DNA of 64,000 bases from Trichobilharzia regenti (Eukaryota > Platyhelminthes > Trematoda > Strigeidida > Schistosomatidae): positions 136,911,632-136,975,631 of the forward strand of contig OX235270.1 of the NCBI GenBank assembly GCA_944472135.2, given 5' to 3'. The position numbers and the translations under genes are program-made. Shown one piece after another: positions 35,458 through 45,539 of the stretch. The notes below the pieces were generated by a model. That model did not search any database. It worked only from the letters and a program-made list of their open reading frames with translations, and was not told where the DNA came from. Numbering within the stretch: the first letter of the stretch is position 1; every line of letters starts with the position of its first letter.

Positions 35458-36425
35458 AGATGAGATAGAATGGCGCTATGAATGGATTTTGATTGTACTT
35501 CAATTAACCACGCACGGTGATGCTCGGAAATCCAACGAGAAACACGCCTAATTGTACATCATATGTAACTGACTCCACAGAACCAGTCACACGGATAGAT
35601 ACACAAAGAAAAGACGAAATCAGGTTGTTTATCTCTATCTCCAGAAAGTTACACACGGGTGGTTTTGAAGACCCAACATACTTCAACATAGCTGAGTACT
35701 CGTCTTATTGCATCCTCGAAGCGTGGCGTTATTCTTTCAATGGTGGTTCACCTGAGGACTCAAGCTGTAAGAAAAAGGCCTTTTTTGGAACTATTGTTAA
35801 TTTCGCTTGCCCTGATTTCTGATTCATATTCTTATCAATGAATTCTTCTAGGTAACCATGATAACCTACTAGCCGTTTAATAATAGAAATGTCTTGATTA
35901 AGACATTCATCAGAGCTGATTGCTCTTTCTCTGTGAGTGAGCCAATCGGGTTTGTATTTGAGAGGTACCAAACTGAAAAGTGGCTATTCTGAGCAGTTGA
36001 TGTAGGTTTTCGGTATAAACTTCTTATTGTGTCGTCCTCTTTTCTAGTCATAAGGGTGTCTAGGAATGAAATACGAGAGTCTCTTTCTTTCTCGATGGCG
36101 ACATTTATTGCACGGTGCATACCACTAAATTTGTCAAGGATGTTCTTCGCTTCTTCCTCATATTTCACAGTCGGAAATGTGTCCTCCATGCGACAACACT
36201 AGAATTCTAGTTCATCAGTTACATCTTTCAGAAGCCCGTTCTCTGATTTCGCAAGGAAAATGTCGTCTAGAATTAATCCTAGTGGTGATTTCATTGTCTG
36301 ACCATTGATCTGTCTGTATATTTCCTTATTAAATAGACAGTGAACATTAATTGTGCATTTCATGAGAAGCTATTTCATAAAAGATGTAGGAATTCTTACA
36401 TTGATATTTAGTTTTATGAGTTCTT
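35458..36425 (-). repeat. Inverted near-identical block, copy 1
   Basis: Matches 45734-46699 on the opposite strand with only isolated substitutions and one single-base indel, including shared disabling mutations. Flanking PLE sequence on one side is homologous but clearly diverged; on the other side it is unrelated. Confidence 0.85.
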
Positions 36426-36864
36426 CTTCTATGAAGTCTACTGTTTCCCTTAGCTGCACACTAATGAATAAGGACGAAACCACAAAAGATATCATGAATT
36501 TAATGTTATTATTTATTCTTTTATTCAATCACTTAGTGTGTATACTTACTGTCGAGAAATGCAAACTTGGCTTGTATGATTACAATTCTTACTAAGTTCT
36601 AGTTCGGATAAAAAGGCGACAATGAAATATATCTAAGTGCAGTGAAACTAATTTTGATCTTGTGTATCTGTCTACGACAAGGGTAGTGAGATATTACTGG
36701 GCTGGAGTACAAACTACAAAAAAACTTAGTTCCAGTAGTAGAATTGTGTTTTTTCTCCATCGTTTTTCACCAATCTAATCTAAAAACTACCTAACAGGTC
36801 TCGAATAAATTACAAAATCAGGAGAAGCATTTACAAGACATAGGTATTTCAAGTGACACTATCA

Positions 36865-38222
36865 AAGAGGGGTGACTTACGACTCTGCAAGAACTGGCTT
36901 GGAATAATGCTCTTGTCCACACCAAGTAAAACACTACTACCAGAATAAAAGATGCACTACATGGAGAACTCCGTCAGTACGGAACAACTTGGATTCAGGA
37001 AAGGCAAATCACCTGCTGATCATATTGCAGCTCTACGCATCGTCATCATAGAACAAAGCATAGAATGGCAATCAAACCTCTTTCTACCTCAACTTCATGG
37101 ACTTCGAAAAAGCTTTCAGCAAACAGCGTTGACCGAGAAGTAATTTGTGAAACTACTTCAACACTTTGGAGTGCAGTACCCCAAGTCTTTATCAACCTCA
37201 CTCAACTGCTGGTTATATGACAATGCCATGTGCCAAGTGATCCGCGACGGAAAACTCAGAGAGGTGTTCGAAGTGAATGCATGAGCAAGACAAGGCTATT
37301 CACTACTATCACCGATGATATTCTTAATTGTGGTGGACTGGAAAGTAAGAAGACAGGAATACGCTTCACTGGCCAATAAGAAGACTGTAGAATGTCTGGG
37401 TTTCTCGCGTGGATGCTTTGTGTCGAATATCACACAAACTTGCAGTGGACATAGAGAAGATGCGGATGATGAAGATAACCAACTGACAACAATCAGCACC
37501 AATCACCATCAACGGGAGAGATTTCACAGAGGTTACATCCTTCATTTATCTAGGAGGTATCGTTTCAAATACAGGCGGAACAGATGAAGATGTCATTGCC
37601 AGCCAGAATCAGAAAGGCAATACAGACTTCATCAACCTGAACCCAGTTTGGAAATTTTCCACACTCAGCCAGGGTAAAGAATAGGACTCGCATTTTCAAC
37701 ACAAATGTGAAATCAGCCAGTCAGTCACTTCTATGTGGATCAGAAACTCGGCTAGCACATCAAGAAAAGCATTTCCACCAGCCAGCTGCAGACTTGCATC
37801 AACACCTGCCACCTTCACTGGCCGCCATCTGGCTGGCTCCATACTGAAGATCGAATGGCCAGCCAGCCCACCAGAAAGAGTCAACAACAAGAAACTCTGA
37901 CTGGGGACAAACCAACCAACTACCCATCGTCCAACAAATATGTTGGGGAGAAAATGGAGATGGATTGGGCGTGCTGTTGTTAGGCGGTTATCGAATGACA
38001 TAGCACTGAATGCAGGTCATCGCTCGACTGGAATCCGAATAGGAGGCTATGCGTGGGTCGTGGGTGTGAGGGTGAGGCAGAGGAGATCGTGTGGTGAGGA
38101 GGAGATGAGAGATTACAGACAATCATGGGTCCAGAGGAAGAGGACAGAAGGAAATAGGATACAAAGGGGATGTGTTGTTGGAGCCCTATGTTCCACTCGT
38201 AACCCAAAGGAACAGTAACAAT
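36865..38222 (+). mobile_element. RTE-type LINE, 5'-truncated, decayed
   Basis: Plus strand: start of the RT block (DLRLCKNWLG then LLSTPSKTLL), QLGFRKGKSPADHIAALRI at 36985-37045, NFMDFEKAFSK-like near 37095, a hydrophobic FLIVVDW at 37320, the catalytic box position near 37400 reading GFSRG instead of FADD, then the post-RT region and C-terminus (GRKWRWIGRAVVRRLSND at 37943-38000). The 3' end is GCCCTATGTTCCACTCGTAA then CCCAAAGGAACAG. The last 660 bp are nearly identical to 61565-62255. Confidence 0.87.
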
Positions 38223-38386
38223 AATTGCAATAATTTTTTATCCATGAAGCCTTCATAAATTCTTATAATTTTAATCTGGCCTTGTAAATCCTCAGGACTT
38301 AAGAAATGATTAAAAAGGACTAAATTCTCTTTAATTCTTCTTCTCATAAGAAATAAACAGTCAAAATTAGTAATTTCTACCATCTA

Positions 38387-38401
38387 GATAGATAGATAGA
38401 T
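38387..38401. repeat. (GATA)n microsatellite
   Basis: Short run of TAGA/GATA units adjacent to the PLE-F 3' region; possibly its 3' tail. Confidence 0.8.
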
Positions 38402-38611
38402 AACGGAAACGAAGGGTCACAACTTGTTGTCGAAAGCAGCCTATCATACGAAATCAACATTCGTTTATTTTCTTTTAGTAGACAGAAAACAAGTAGTTCA
38501 GCGAAGAGTCTCTTTTCGGCGAATTCATTTTCATAGCTGTACAATCGCAAATATATATGGTTATTTTGTGTGTGTGTGTATACATTAAATTTGTCAAACG
38601 AAAATACAATT

Positions 38612-38770
38612 AGTAAGTTCAGATGAATTGGATGTTGATAAGAGGATAGCAACAAAAGTGATGAGTTGTCAAAAACGATTGTTAAAGAGGAGTAAGTTCA
38701 GGTGAATTGGATGTTCATATAAGAGGATAGTAACAAAAGTGATGAGTTGTCATAAATGATTGTTAAATAA
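38612..38770. repeat. Tandem duplication, about 78-bp unit
   Basis: Two adjacent copies of a unit running from AGTTCAGATGAATTGGATGT to GATTGTTAAAGAGGAGTA (second copy ...GATTGTTAAATAAGAGTT), differing at a few positions. It lies in the 3' flank of the PLE-F frame. Confidence 0.85.
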
Positions 38771-38945
38771 GAGTTACGTAATGGCATGAATAGTTTGATG
38801 AATGAGTTGTGCTCAAAGGGTGTACATGGAAACAAAATAATATACAGAATTACACAAGGGTTTTAAGTTAGAAAAATAAGCATACAAACAGAAGTAAGGT
38901 CAAATCAAACAAACAAAGAAAAGTTAGGTCAAATCAAAGGAGTAG

Positions 38946-40325
38946 TTACCATGCGAGTAGAAGTGGTTGGATAATTTTCTTTTGTATGCATAGTTCTGGT
39001 TCCTCCAACTGGATGGCTAGGGCTTCTGCGATGCAAAGAAGACGGAATCGTACTGTCTTTGGAAGGTTGTTCTTCACTTTGTAGATTACTTTGAAGGAGG
39101 CGTTCGTTGAGATGGAATGACCAGTATTGACGAGATGTTCGATTATTGCACTCCTTATATGGCCATTATTTCCTTTCTGTAGCCACGCTGGATAGTGTTC
39201 TTTTACCCTTTTAGACAGGATGCGCGTTGAACGACCGATGTACCTGGCTCCACAGCAACAGGTGAACTGATATATACACATAGAAGTGGTCATGTGCGGA
39301 ATCTTGTCCTTTGGGTTTCTGCAGATCAGCGGGCGACTGGAGAACACTATTCTTAGTGTTGCCGCAGGGAAAGTTCTTCCTAAAGAGGTGGAAATTCTCC
39401 TTCTGAGGACGTCACTAAATAGGTCTCCTTTGAAGTCTAGGTTCATATAAAGTATCTTTTTTGGCACGGATGGTGTCTCTTGCTTTTGGTTTTTCTGTTT
39501 GATGTTTTTCTCTACAAATCTTGGTGGGTAGCCATTTTGTATGAAGATTTCTTTCAGGAAGTTTAGTTCTTCTTCCATGGTGTCGGAGCTGCAGATGCGT
39601 CTGACGCGAGTGGCAAGGGATTTAATTAGGTTTCTTTTCCGACTGATTGGTACCCAGCTGTAGAAACTTGTTAATTGTCCGTTCCAAGTCGGTTTCCTAT
39701 GGATTGACCTTCTTAAAGTTCCGTCATCTCTCCTTGTAAGCTCAACATCAAGAAAAGGGATTTTAGATTCATTTTCAGTTTCCAAAGTGAACTTTGTGGC
39801 TGGATGGCATTTGTTGAATATTTGCAGTAGTTGATTGAGATCGTGACCGTCATCACAGATGATAAAGATGTCGTCAACATATCTAACGTACAACTGGAAA
39901 TTGTCGATGGTTGATTTGAGTGGGCCATTCTCGAGGCTTGCCATGAAGCAGTCTGCTAGTAATGGGCCCAGTGGAGATCCCATTGCGATCCCATCTTGTT
40001 GTCTGTAAATAATGTCGTTGAATGTGAATTGCACATTTAGTGTACATCTCAGTAGTAGTTCTTTTAAACAGGTCGTCGGTAATCCGATGTTCAGCTGATT
40101 TTCGTCGATATAGTGACAAATATAAGAGACAGTTTCTGTGAGTGGAACGTTGGTAAATAGTGATTCAATGTCGAGGGAGAGCATAGTTTTGTTCTTTGTA
40201 TTGATATCTTTAATGTAATCGACGAATTGGAAAGTGTCACGAAGTGAATAGTGGCACATTCGTTTTCGTACAGGTTCTAAAATGTCAGTGAGCCATTTCG
40301 CTATTGAATGGTACATTGCTTTCAA
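38946..40325 (-). CDS. PLE-F reverse transcriptase / GIY-YIG protein, N-terminally truncated
   Basis: 459 uninterrupted codons. Order: LSLDIESLFTNVPL (residues about 48-61, first catalytic aspartate region), DGIAMGSPLGPLLADCFM (about 110-127), RYVDDIFI with the catalytic YVDD (about 147-153), FLDVELTRRDDGTLRRSIHR and KPTW (about 190-206), then the GIY-YIG endonuclease with YQFTCCCGARYIGRSTR (about 348-364) and R-K-EH downstream, ending LCIQKKIIQPLLLAW. Full PLE proteins are about 800-900 residues, so roughly the first 300-400 are missing. PLE enzymes copy RNA at a nicked chromosomal target. All key motifs look intact despite 5' truncation. The Met at 40325 is probably an internal codon. Confidence 0.95.
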   Translation of the reverse strand: MKAMYHSIAKWLTDILEPVRKRMCHYSLRDTFQFVDYIKDINTKNKTMLSLDIESLFTNVPLTETVSYICHYIDENQLNIGLPTTCLKELLLRCTLNVQFTFNDIIYRQQDGIAMGSPLGPLLADCFMASLENGPLKSTIDNFQLYVRYVDDIFIICDDGHDLNQLLQIFNKCHPATKFTLETENESKIPFLDVELTRRDDGTLRRSIHRKPTWNGQLTSFYSWVPISRKRNLIKSLATRVRRICSSDTMEEELNFLKEIFIQNGYPPRFVEKNIKQKNQKQETPSVPKKILYMNLDFKGDLFSDVLRRRISTSLGRTFPAATLRIVFSSRPLICRNPKDKIPHMTTSMCIYQFTCCCGARYIGRSTRILSKRVKEHYPAWLQKGNNGHIRSAIIEHLVNTGHSISTNASFKVIYKVKNNLPKTVRFRLLCIAEALAIQLEEPELCIQKKIIQPLLLAW

Positions 40326-40944
40326 CTAAAAAATTTAAAAAGCGTAAGATAATATGCTTTTTGTTTCAAGTGAGACACAATTATTCATAAATGAATAAAT
40401 TCTATTAAGGTAGAAAACAACAAGAAGCTTTCATTTGTTTCCTACCTTCAAACTTGTTTACGATTTACGATTATAATAACAAAGTTGAAACTGATAAATG
40501 ACTCGACAGTTCTTTGATAATTTTCTTAAATATATGCATACCTTCCATTTTACAATTATTGAACATTTTGTTTGAATCAATCAATGAAGCCTCCTACTTT
40601 CTTCTCTTTTAAAGCAATCTCATACTTTACATCAAGCTAGTAATAAGTAAACAAAAGTCAAAAAGTATTAAAGTAGAACCTATCGATCTCTATTATTGTA
40701 ATGGTTTTGTCATTTAAAACAGAGTGCTGAATAGCTTGAGTCATCAGAATTTACCACACAAAGAATTTCATCACATCACTTGTCATATTAATTCTGTCTA
40801 CTTGGTAGTCAGAATCTAAAAATGTCTAGTGCAGTTTAGTAATTTGTTTTTGGATAGTCTAAATTTCATCATAAGTATTAGGGTACAGTGACTAATCTGG
40901 AGGCAGTTTTCATTAGAGACGGACATTAGATATTCAGGACAAAA

Positions 40945-40995
40945 TATTTAGAGCGAACAATTGTTTTGAATAAATTCTTCTTCAGGCTCTAAGGA
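40945..40995 (-). ncRNA. Minimal hammerhead motif, left end of PLE-B
   Basis: Minus strand: UUAGAGC (from 40986-40992), CUGAAGA (40979-40985), 10-nt loop region, CAAA in place of GAAA, palindrome AACAATTGTT (40956-40965), C, then GCUCUAA (40948-40954). The 7-bp stem I is perfect. One core base (G12) is changed. Confidence 0.7.
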
Positions 40996-40997
40996 TA

Positions 40998-42640
40998 CAC
41001 TCGACGAATTGAAACCCTCAGGTACGCCCACACCAAGACTTTATGGTTTACCGAAAGTTCATAAGCGGGGAGTAGCACTACGTCCCATCTTAGATATGTG
41101 TCAATCCCTTTACCATTCTACAGCAAAGTGGTTGTTAAAGACGCTAGAACCGCAACATCGCGAATTAGTGAAATTCAGTGTAAAAGACGTATTCAGCTTT
41201 GCGGAAACTACCAAAAGCCTGAATGTAAAAGGAAAGAAAATGATGTCACTGCATCATTATTCACCCAAGTCCTACTGCTTGAAACAGTCAACTACATATG
41301 TGACCAGCTGATAGAAAGAAAGATAGATGAAGGAATCCCGTCCGAAAAAGTTAAAGAATTATTATTGAAATGTACTATGAATGTTCAGTTCATGTTCAAT
41401 AATGGCTTTTATAGACAAGTTGATGGTGTGGGCATGGGATCACCTCTGGGTCCTATGCTATATGATATTTTCCTGGCAAAGCTTGAAAATGGTCCACTCA
41501 AAGACACGATTAAGGGGCTTGACTATTATTGTCGATATGTAGATGATACCTTTATCGTTTGTAATAGAAATCTTAATAAACAAGAGCTTGTGAATGCTGG
41601 TAGTAATGTTCAACCAGCTATTCAGTCTACATGTGAAGAAGAAGACAATAACAGTTTACCTTTCCTAGACGTCCTTCTTACCATGAAGACAGACGGATAT
41701 CTACAAAGAAAAGAAAACTTGGACTGGTCAGTACATCCATTTCCATAGATTCAGTACAAAAGAAACTTAGTTAAGTGTCTTAGGTATAGAATAAAAAGCA
41801 TATGCTCAGAAGAACACATTAAGAAAGAAATACATAGACTGAAACTCGCACTGCAAGAAAATGGATTCCACAGAGCTTCCTAAAAAAGTATATGTCAATA
41901 ACCACAGACAGGGTAAAGGTGGATACCGTAGACAAGAAACCTTTGTATCTTAAGTTAAGTTACAAAGAGGAAATTGCAGCTGATATTCTAAAATGTCAAC
42001 TTAACAGAGCAGCAGATAGAACATTTCCTACAGCTAAACTGGTACTCAGCTTCTCAACTAAACCAGCACTCGCACAGCAAGTCAAGGATAAATTACCAAA
42101 GATGGACTCATCAGTTTGCATCTATGAATTCAACTGCTCATGTGGAGCTAGTTACATTGGCCGTACTCAGAGGGCTTTATCCATGCGCGCGCGTGAACAT
42201 GTACCTGAATGGTTGAGTAAAGGAGTAACCAAATGCGTAAATAGTGCAGTCTTATTAATATATGTGTAAAACTTGGGCACTGTGGTAGTAAGTAATTCCA
42301 TATTAGTTTGTTTATTAGATGTATCACACAATGAAACAGTATTATTTACTGGATACTGTTTCACTGTGTGATACATCTAATAAACAAACTAATATGGAAG
42401 TAGTGCAGTCTTAGTCCATTTGGTAGATACTGGACACCTGATAAAACTTGATCAGGCGTTCTCAGTTATTTACCGCGTTCCTAATAATTTATCTAGAGGA
42501 GCTCGACTACGTCTTGTATCAGTAGCTGAAGCGGTTGCACTTAATATGAGAAGACTATCTCTTTGCATACAGAAGAAGTATGTTCAACCTCTATGTTTAC
42601 CTTGGCCTACAATAAGGCCAACAAATCCTCCATAAACATT
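40998..42640 (+). pseudogene. PLE-B reverse transcriptase / GIY-YIG gene, disrupted
   Basis: The frame starts inside RT (TPTPRLYGLPKVHKRGVALR near 41026-41085). One frameshift near 41240 moves to the frame holding DGVGMGSPLGPMLYDIFLAK (41421-41480) and RYVDDTFIV (41534-41560). Another near 41740 precedes KKPLYLKLSYKEEIAADIL (about 41935-41990) and the endonuclease motif CSCGASYIGRTQRAL (about 42135-42180). The gene is interrupted at 42242-42413 by a foldback. It resumes as HLVDTGHLIKLDQAF (about 42418-42460) and ends LCIQKKYVQPLCLPWP. RT and nuclease motifs are still recognisable, so inactivation is fairly recent. Confidence 0.93.
42242..42413. mobile_element. 146-bp PLE-D-derived foldback nested in PLE-B, 13-bp target duplication
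   Basis: TAGTGCAGTCTTA at 42242-42254 is repeated at 42401-42413. The 146-bp insert starts with the PLE-D terminus (AAAACTTGGGCACTGTGGTA) and then forms a hairpin with 44-bp arms (about 42298-42341 and 42354-42397) that differ at one position, around a loop of about 12 bases containing TTATTTACTGG. It encodes no enzyme. Removing it and one target copy rejoins the endonuclease reading frame around ...NSAVL/VHL.... Confidence 0.92.
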
Positions 42641-42810
42641 AACACTATAAATTACTTTCACAATTTTCTTTTCTTTTCTTCTTCTTCTATTCCTCTGTTT
42701 CATTGACAAACGTTCATTTTCGACTTTTATGATTTCATTACCTTAGGTTCAAGTAGGGCTTTTCTAACTTGCCATCGTACTTACAAAATCCTGTTCATTC
42801 CACTTCATTA

Positions 42811-42841
42811 TATTCATTATTATTATTATTATTATTATTAT
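42811..42841. repeat. (ATT)n microsatellite
   Basis: About nine to ten ATT units in the PLE-B 3' untranslated region. Confidence 0.9.
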
Positions 42842-43228
42842 CTGACAATCATTCACCAATAGTGCTTGTAATTTTACACCATATCATCGTTATTATTTTA
42901 CAATCATTCTTATTGTTGTTATTTTCAACCTTGAACTTATGTCTAGACTGCCCAATTCGTTGGTTTATTTTCATATTGTCTCACACACCCTGATTACACC
43001 CACTCTTGAAACCTGTATTTTCTGTTGACTATATTTAGATTAACACACACATCATTAAATTAAATTACTTCATCTCATCTTGTCCCATGTTCTCATTGAC
43101 CATGAATATTAAAAAAACCATCTGACTATTGTTTCATCCCATTTTATACTTGTTCCACAATACACTTTCTGATATGATTCTAATTCGCCTTTACTGGCGA
43201 TTGTATGCTTACATTAATGGATTTATAA

Positions 43229-43278
43229 TTGTAGAGCCTGAAGAAGAATTTATTGAAAACAGTTGTTCGCGCTAAATA
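43229..43278 (+). ncRNA. Minimal hammerhead motif, right end of PLE-B
   Basis: UAGAGC, CUGAAGA (43238-43244), AGAAUUUAUU, GAAA (43255-43258), near-palindrome AACAGTTGTT (43258-43267), C, then GCGCUAA, which pairs with UAGAGC except for one mismatch. All catalytic core positions are present. Stem II is very weak, as reported for animal PLE hammerheads that need dimers. Confidence 0.72.
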
Positions 43279-43310
43279 CTTTATTCTGAAAAATTATGGG
43301 ACATTAGATA

Positions 43311-44185
43311 GACAAACTCTGAAGAACAAGGTTTATTGAATATCTGTGTTGTTCAAGTTTGCAATCTGTGGGCAGAATCCAACCCCGGCCTATTAGATCT
43401 TGAGACGAACACACAATATATCACAAATCGGGCTAGGATATGGACAAATATGTGTTTCATAATCCTGTACATCTACGATCTAGCACCAGCCGCCTTCAAT
43501 GACATAGCTGAACAACACTCCTTATTTGACTTGGACCACCCAAATAATCACAGTTTCTAATCAGAACATCTGAATCTAGCTACTTATGCATAGTAAAGCC
43601 GTCAACATACCTTTTCATTATACTCAGGTGACATCGCCCGTCATTGAGTGAAAAACTTTATCAATTATTAAAGCTGTATTTCAGTTACAAACACTAGCTA
43701 ACTAGATTGTGTTATTTATTTTCAAGCTATGCAAATAAGCTTCCTATAGCATTTATGTCATATATTTTTATTTTTGAAAAAGTTAAACATCCGACTGACT
43801 GTTTACTATTCATTGAATAATTAAATAAAAAATGTGTCAGTTACTTAAAGTGTACAACTAATTCTATGAAATATGTTTACAAAATTAATAAAATGTATGT
43901 TGTTTTTATGTTGTAGAGGAACACTATGCTTCCGTTGATGTCTTTGTTGTTGATGAGGATGATACTAATTTTGACTTTCTGTCAATAAACCACAGTTGTT
44001 GTTGTTTTGTTTTTCTATCACTCACTCTTCAAGGCATAATTCTCACTGATATTAAATTTTCTTTTTTGCTCGATTGACTTTCTGATGAAATAATCACTTA
44101 TAATCACTGCAGTTATTCAATTTGCTTATAGAAAGACACTTGCATATGTTCCATGAAATTCTGATCGAATGTCTGATTGTGTAAT
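43311..44185. other. No recognised feature
   Basis: Nothing assigned. Confidence 0.45.
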
Positions 44186-44940
44186 ATAATTGCCACGTAA
44201 TTCCATTGTGGGTAAATTTTGTTTTGATAAAGTCTCACAGCGTTATGAAGATCATTAAAGGCCAAGGGATTCTGAATAAAATAGGAATTAGGGTGGCATT
44301 TAAACCTACAAACTCACTCAGAGACAAGCTCTGTAGGTTAAAGGACCCAGTTGACCCAATTAGACAAAATAATATTATTTACAAAATACCATGCAATGAC
44401 TGTGAGGTCAACTACATAGGTCAAACTAGTAGGTCAGGGGTAGTCAGATTATCAGAGCATAAAAATTTAGCTAAGGTAAGAATGGTTGACCCCGAGAAGA
44501 TAAATAATTTAGAAAAAAGCTCAGCAATCGCAATGCATGCGTTAACACACAACCACACAATAGGGTGGGAGAGGGTTAAAATTCTAAAAAGTAATCTAGG
44601 TAGGTGGAGAGAGAGGTTGATTACTGAATCCTTGTTCATCGAGTCTACACCCAACACATGCAATAGGAATGACTCGTCACTCATACCTGAAATATGGAAA
44701 ATACTATTACCAATCAAATCAAGTGAAAATCAAGAGAAAAACAATGGAACTATATAAATGAATTTAGGAAGTCGTGTGATTACCTTGATATGATTATGAG
44801 CAATAAATTGTGCTCGAAACGTCATCAGTAAACATTACTGTATAACGCTGTGAGACTTTATCAAAACAAAATTTACCTATAATGGAATTACACTCTACCA
44901 TAGTGCACAAGTTTTATTCTTATATCAATAATTGCCACGT
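44186..44940 (+). mobile_element. Truncated PLE-D with 13-bp target duplication
   Basis: ATAATTGCCACGT at 44186-44198 and 44928-44940 bounds a 729-bp insert. The left end (44199-44250) is an inverted copy of the right terminus. It is joined directly to the last part of the PLE gene (44257-44757) and then to a complete right pseudo-LTR (44780-44927) with TGATTATGAGCAATAAATTG, TGCTCGAAACGTCATCAG and the CACTCTACCATAGTGCACAA end. Confidence 0.93.
44257..44757 (+). pseudogene. PLE-D GIY-YIG endonuclease fragment
   Basis: Uninterrupted codons from about KGQGILNKIGIRVAFKPTNS to the natural stop, including NNIIYKIPCNDCEVNYIGQT with the GIY-YIG core, R..EHK, and the C-terminal LITESLFIESTPNTCNRN. 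The RT domain is missing by 5' truncation. Sequence is close to residues 660-832 of the intact PLE-D protein at 51991-54489. The nuclease nicks target DNA in the intact element. Confidence 0.92.
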
Positions 44941-45539
44941 TTTCAGTCCTGTGTGGAGAATGAAGAAGAATTTGAAAAAAAGGGGAAGAAACATCTGTCC
45001 ATTTGCATACCCACTAATAAATGGGTACATTAAGAGTTTATTTCATCCAGAAGAAGGGATAATAATACTCATTCACCTATATCTTTATATATAATATAGG
45101 CGGCCTGCTTGTAATACTGGGTTACAGAAATCGCTTTCCACCAAAATGCTTTGATTTCATCTGGATTCGTCACTGTTTTAGTCGTCCAGTTAAATCAGAT
45201 TAACTTTACGTGAACTTGTGCTCTGATTTTACTTACTTACTTCCCAGTAACTGCTGCGCAATTCTCCAACGAAATGAAGATATCCATCAGATTATTACTT
45301 TAAATGTAAATCCTGTATCAAGTAAAAAGTAATTTGAATTTAAATACGCTAGATATTTTTGTACAAAATGTTCGCATATTCTCTGAAATAAAGCTTTATA
45401 ATTATTATATTCCTTTTGATTTTGTGTTACAGTTGTCACACACTTGAATGAGATAATCTACCTGATCACTTCAACTTAGTGCACGATAGATAAGAATTCA
45501 ACATATAAACAGCGAGAATATTCATCCACACATGTAGAG
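44941..45539. other. No recognised feature
   Basis: Nothing assigned. Confidence 0.45.

Larger units (their letters stand above)
35085..36600 (-). pseudogene. PLE-E copy, minus strand (RT and GIY-YIG remnants)
   Basis: The minus strand carries PLE RT and post-RT pieces: the block corresponding to AMGSPLGP is changed to TMKSPLGL, the catalytic YVDD box reads RMED, and RISFLDTLMTRKEDD and SLYRKPTSTAQNSHFS are intact (36189-35869). The later GIY-YIG region (35690-35500) has TGA in place of the glycine of YIG. A terminal motif with GAAAAGAATATTTTTT lies near 35085-35120. The segment 35458-36425 is a near-identical inverted copy of 45734-46699. Confidence 0.82.
40921..43310 (+). mobile_element. 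PLE-B element with 12-bp target duplication
   Basis: GGACATTAGATA occurs at 40921-40932 and 43299-43310, bounding a 2366-bp insert. Inverted terminal segments (40933-40995 and about 43225-43298) each contain a hammerhead motif. Inside is a 5'-truncated PLE gene with frameshifts and a nested 146-bp foldback. The inverted terminal copy directly abuts the truncated coding region, a layout repeated in several PLEs here. Confidence 0.92.

Noticed and set aside
38387..38450. Hammerhead-like GTTGTCGAAAGCAGCC near a short hairpin
   Set aside because: No CUGANGA box and no stem I; probably chance.
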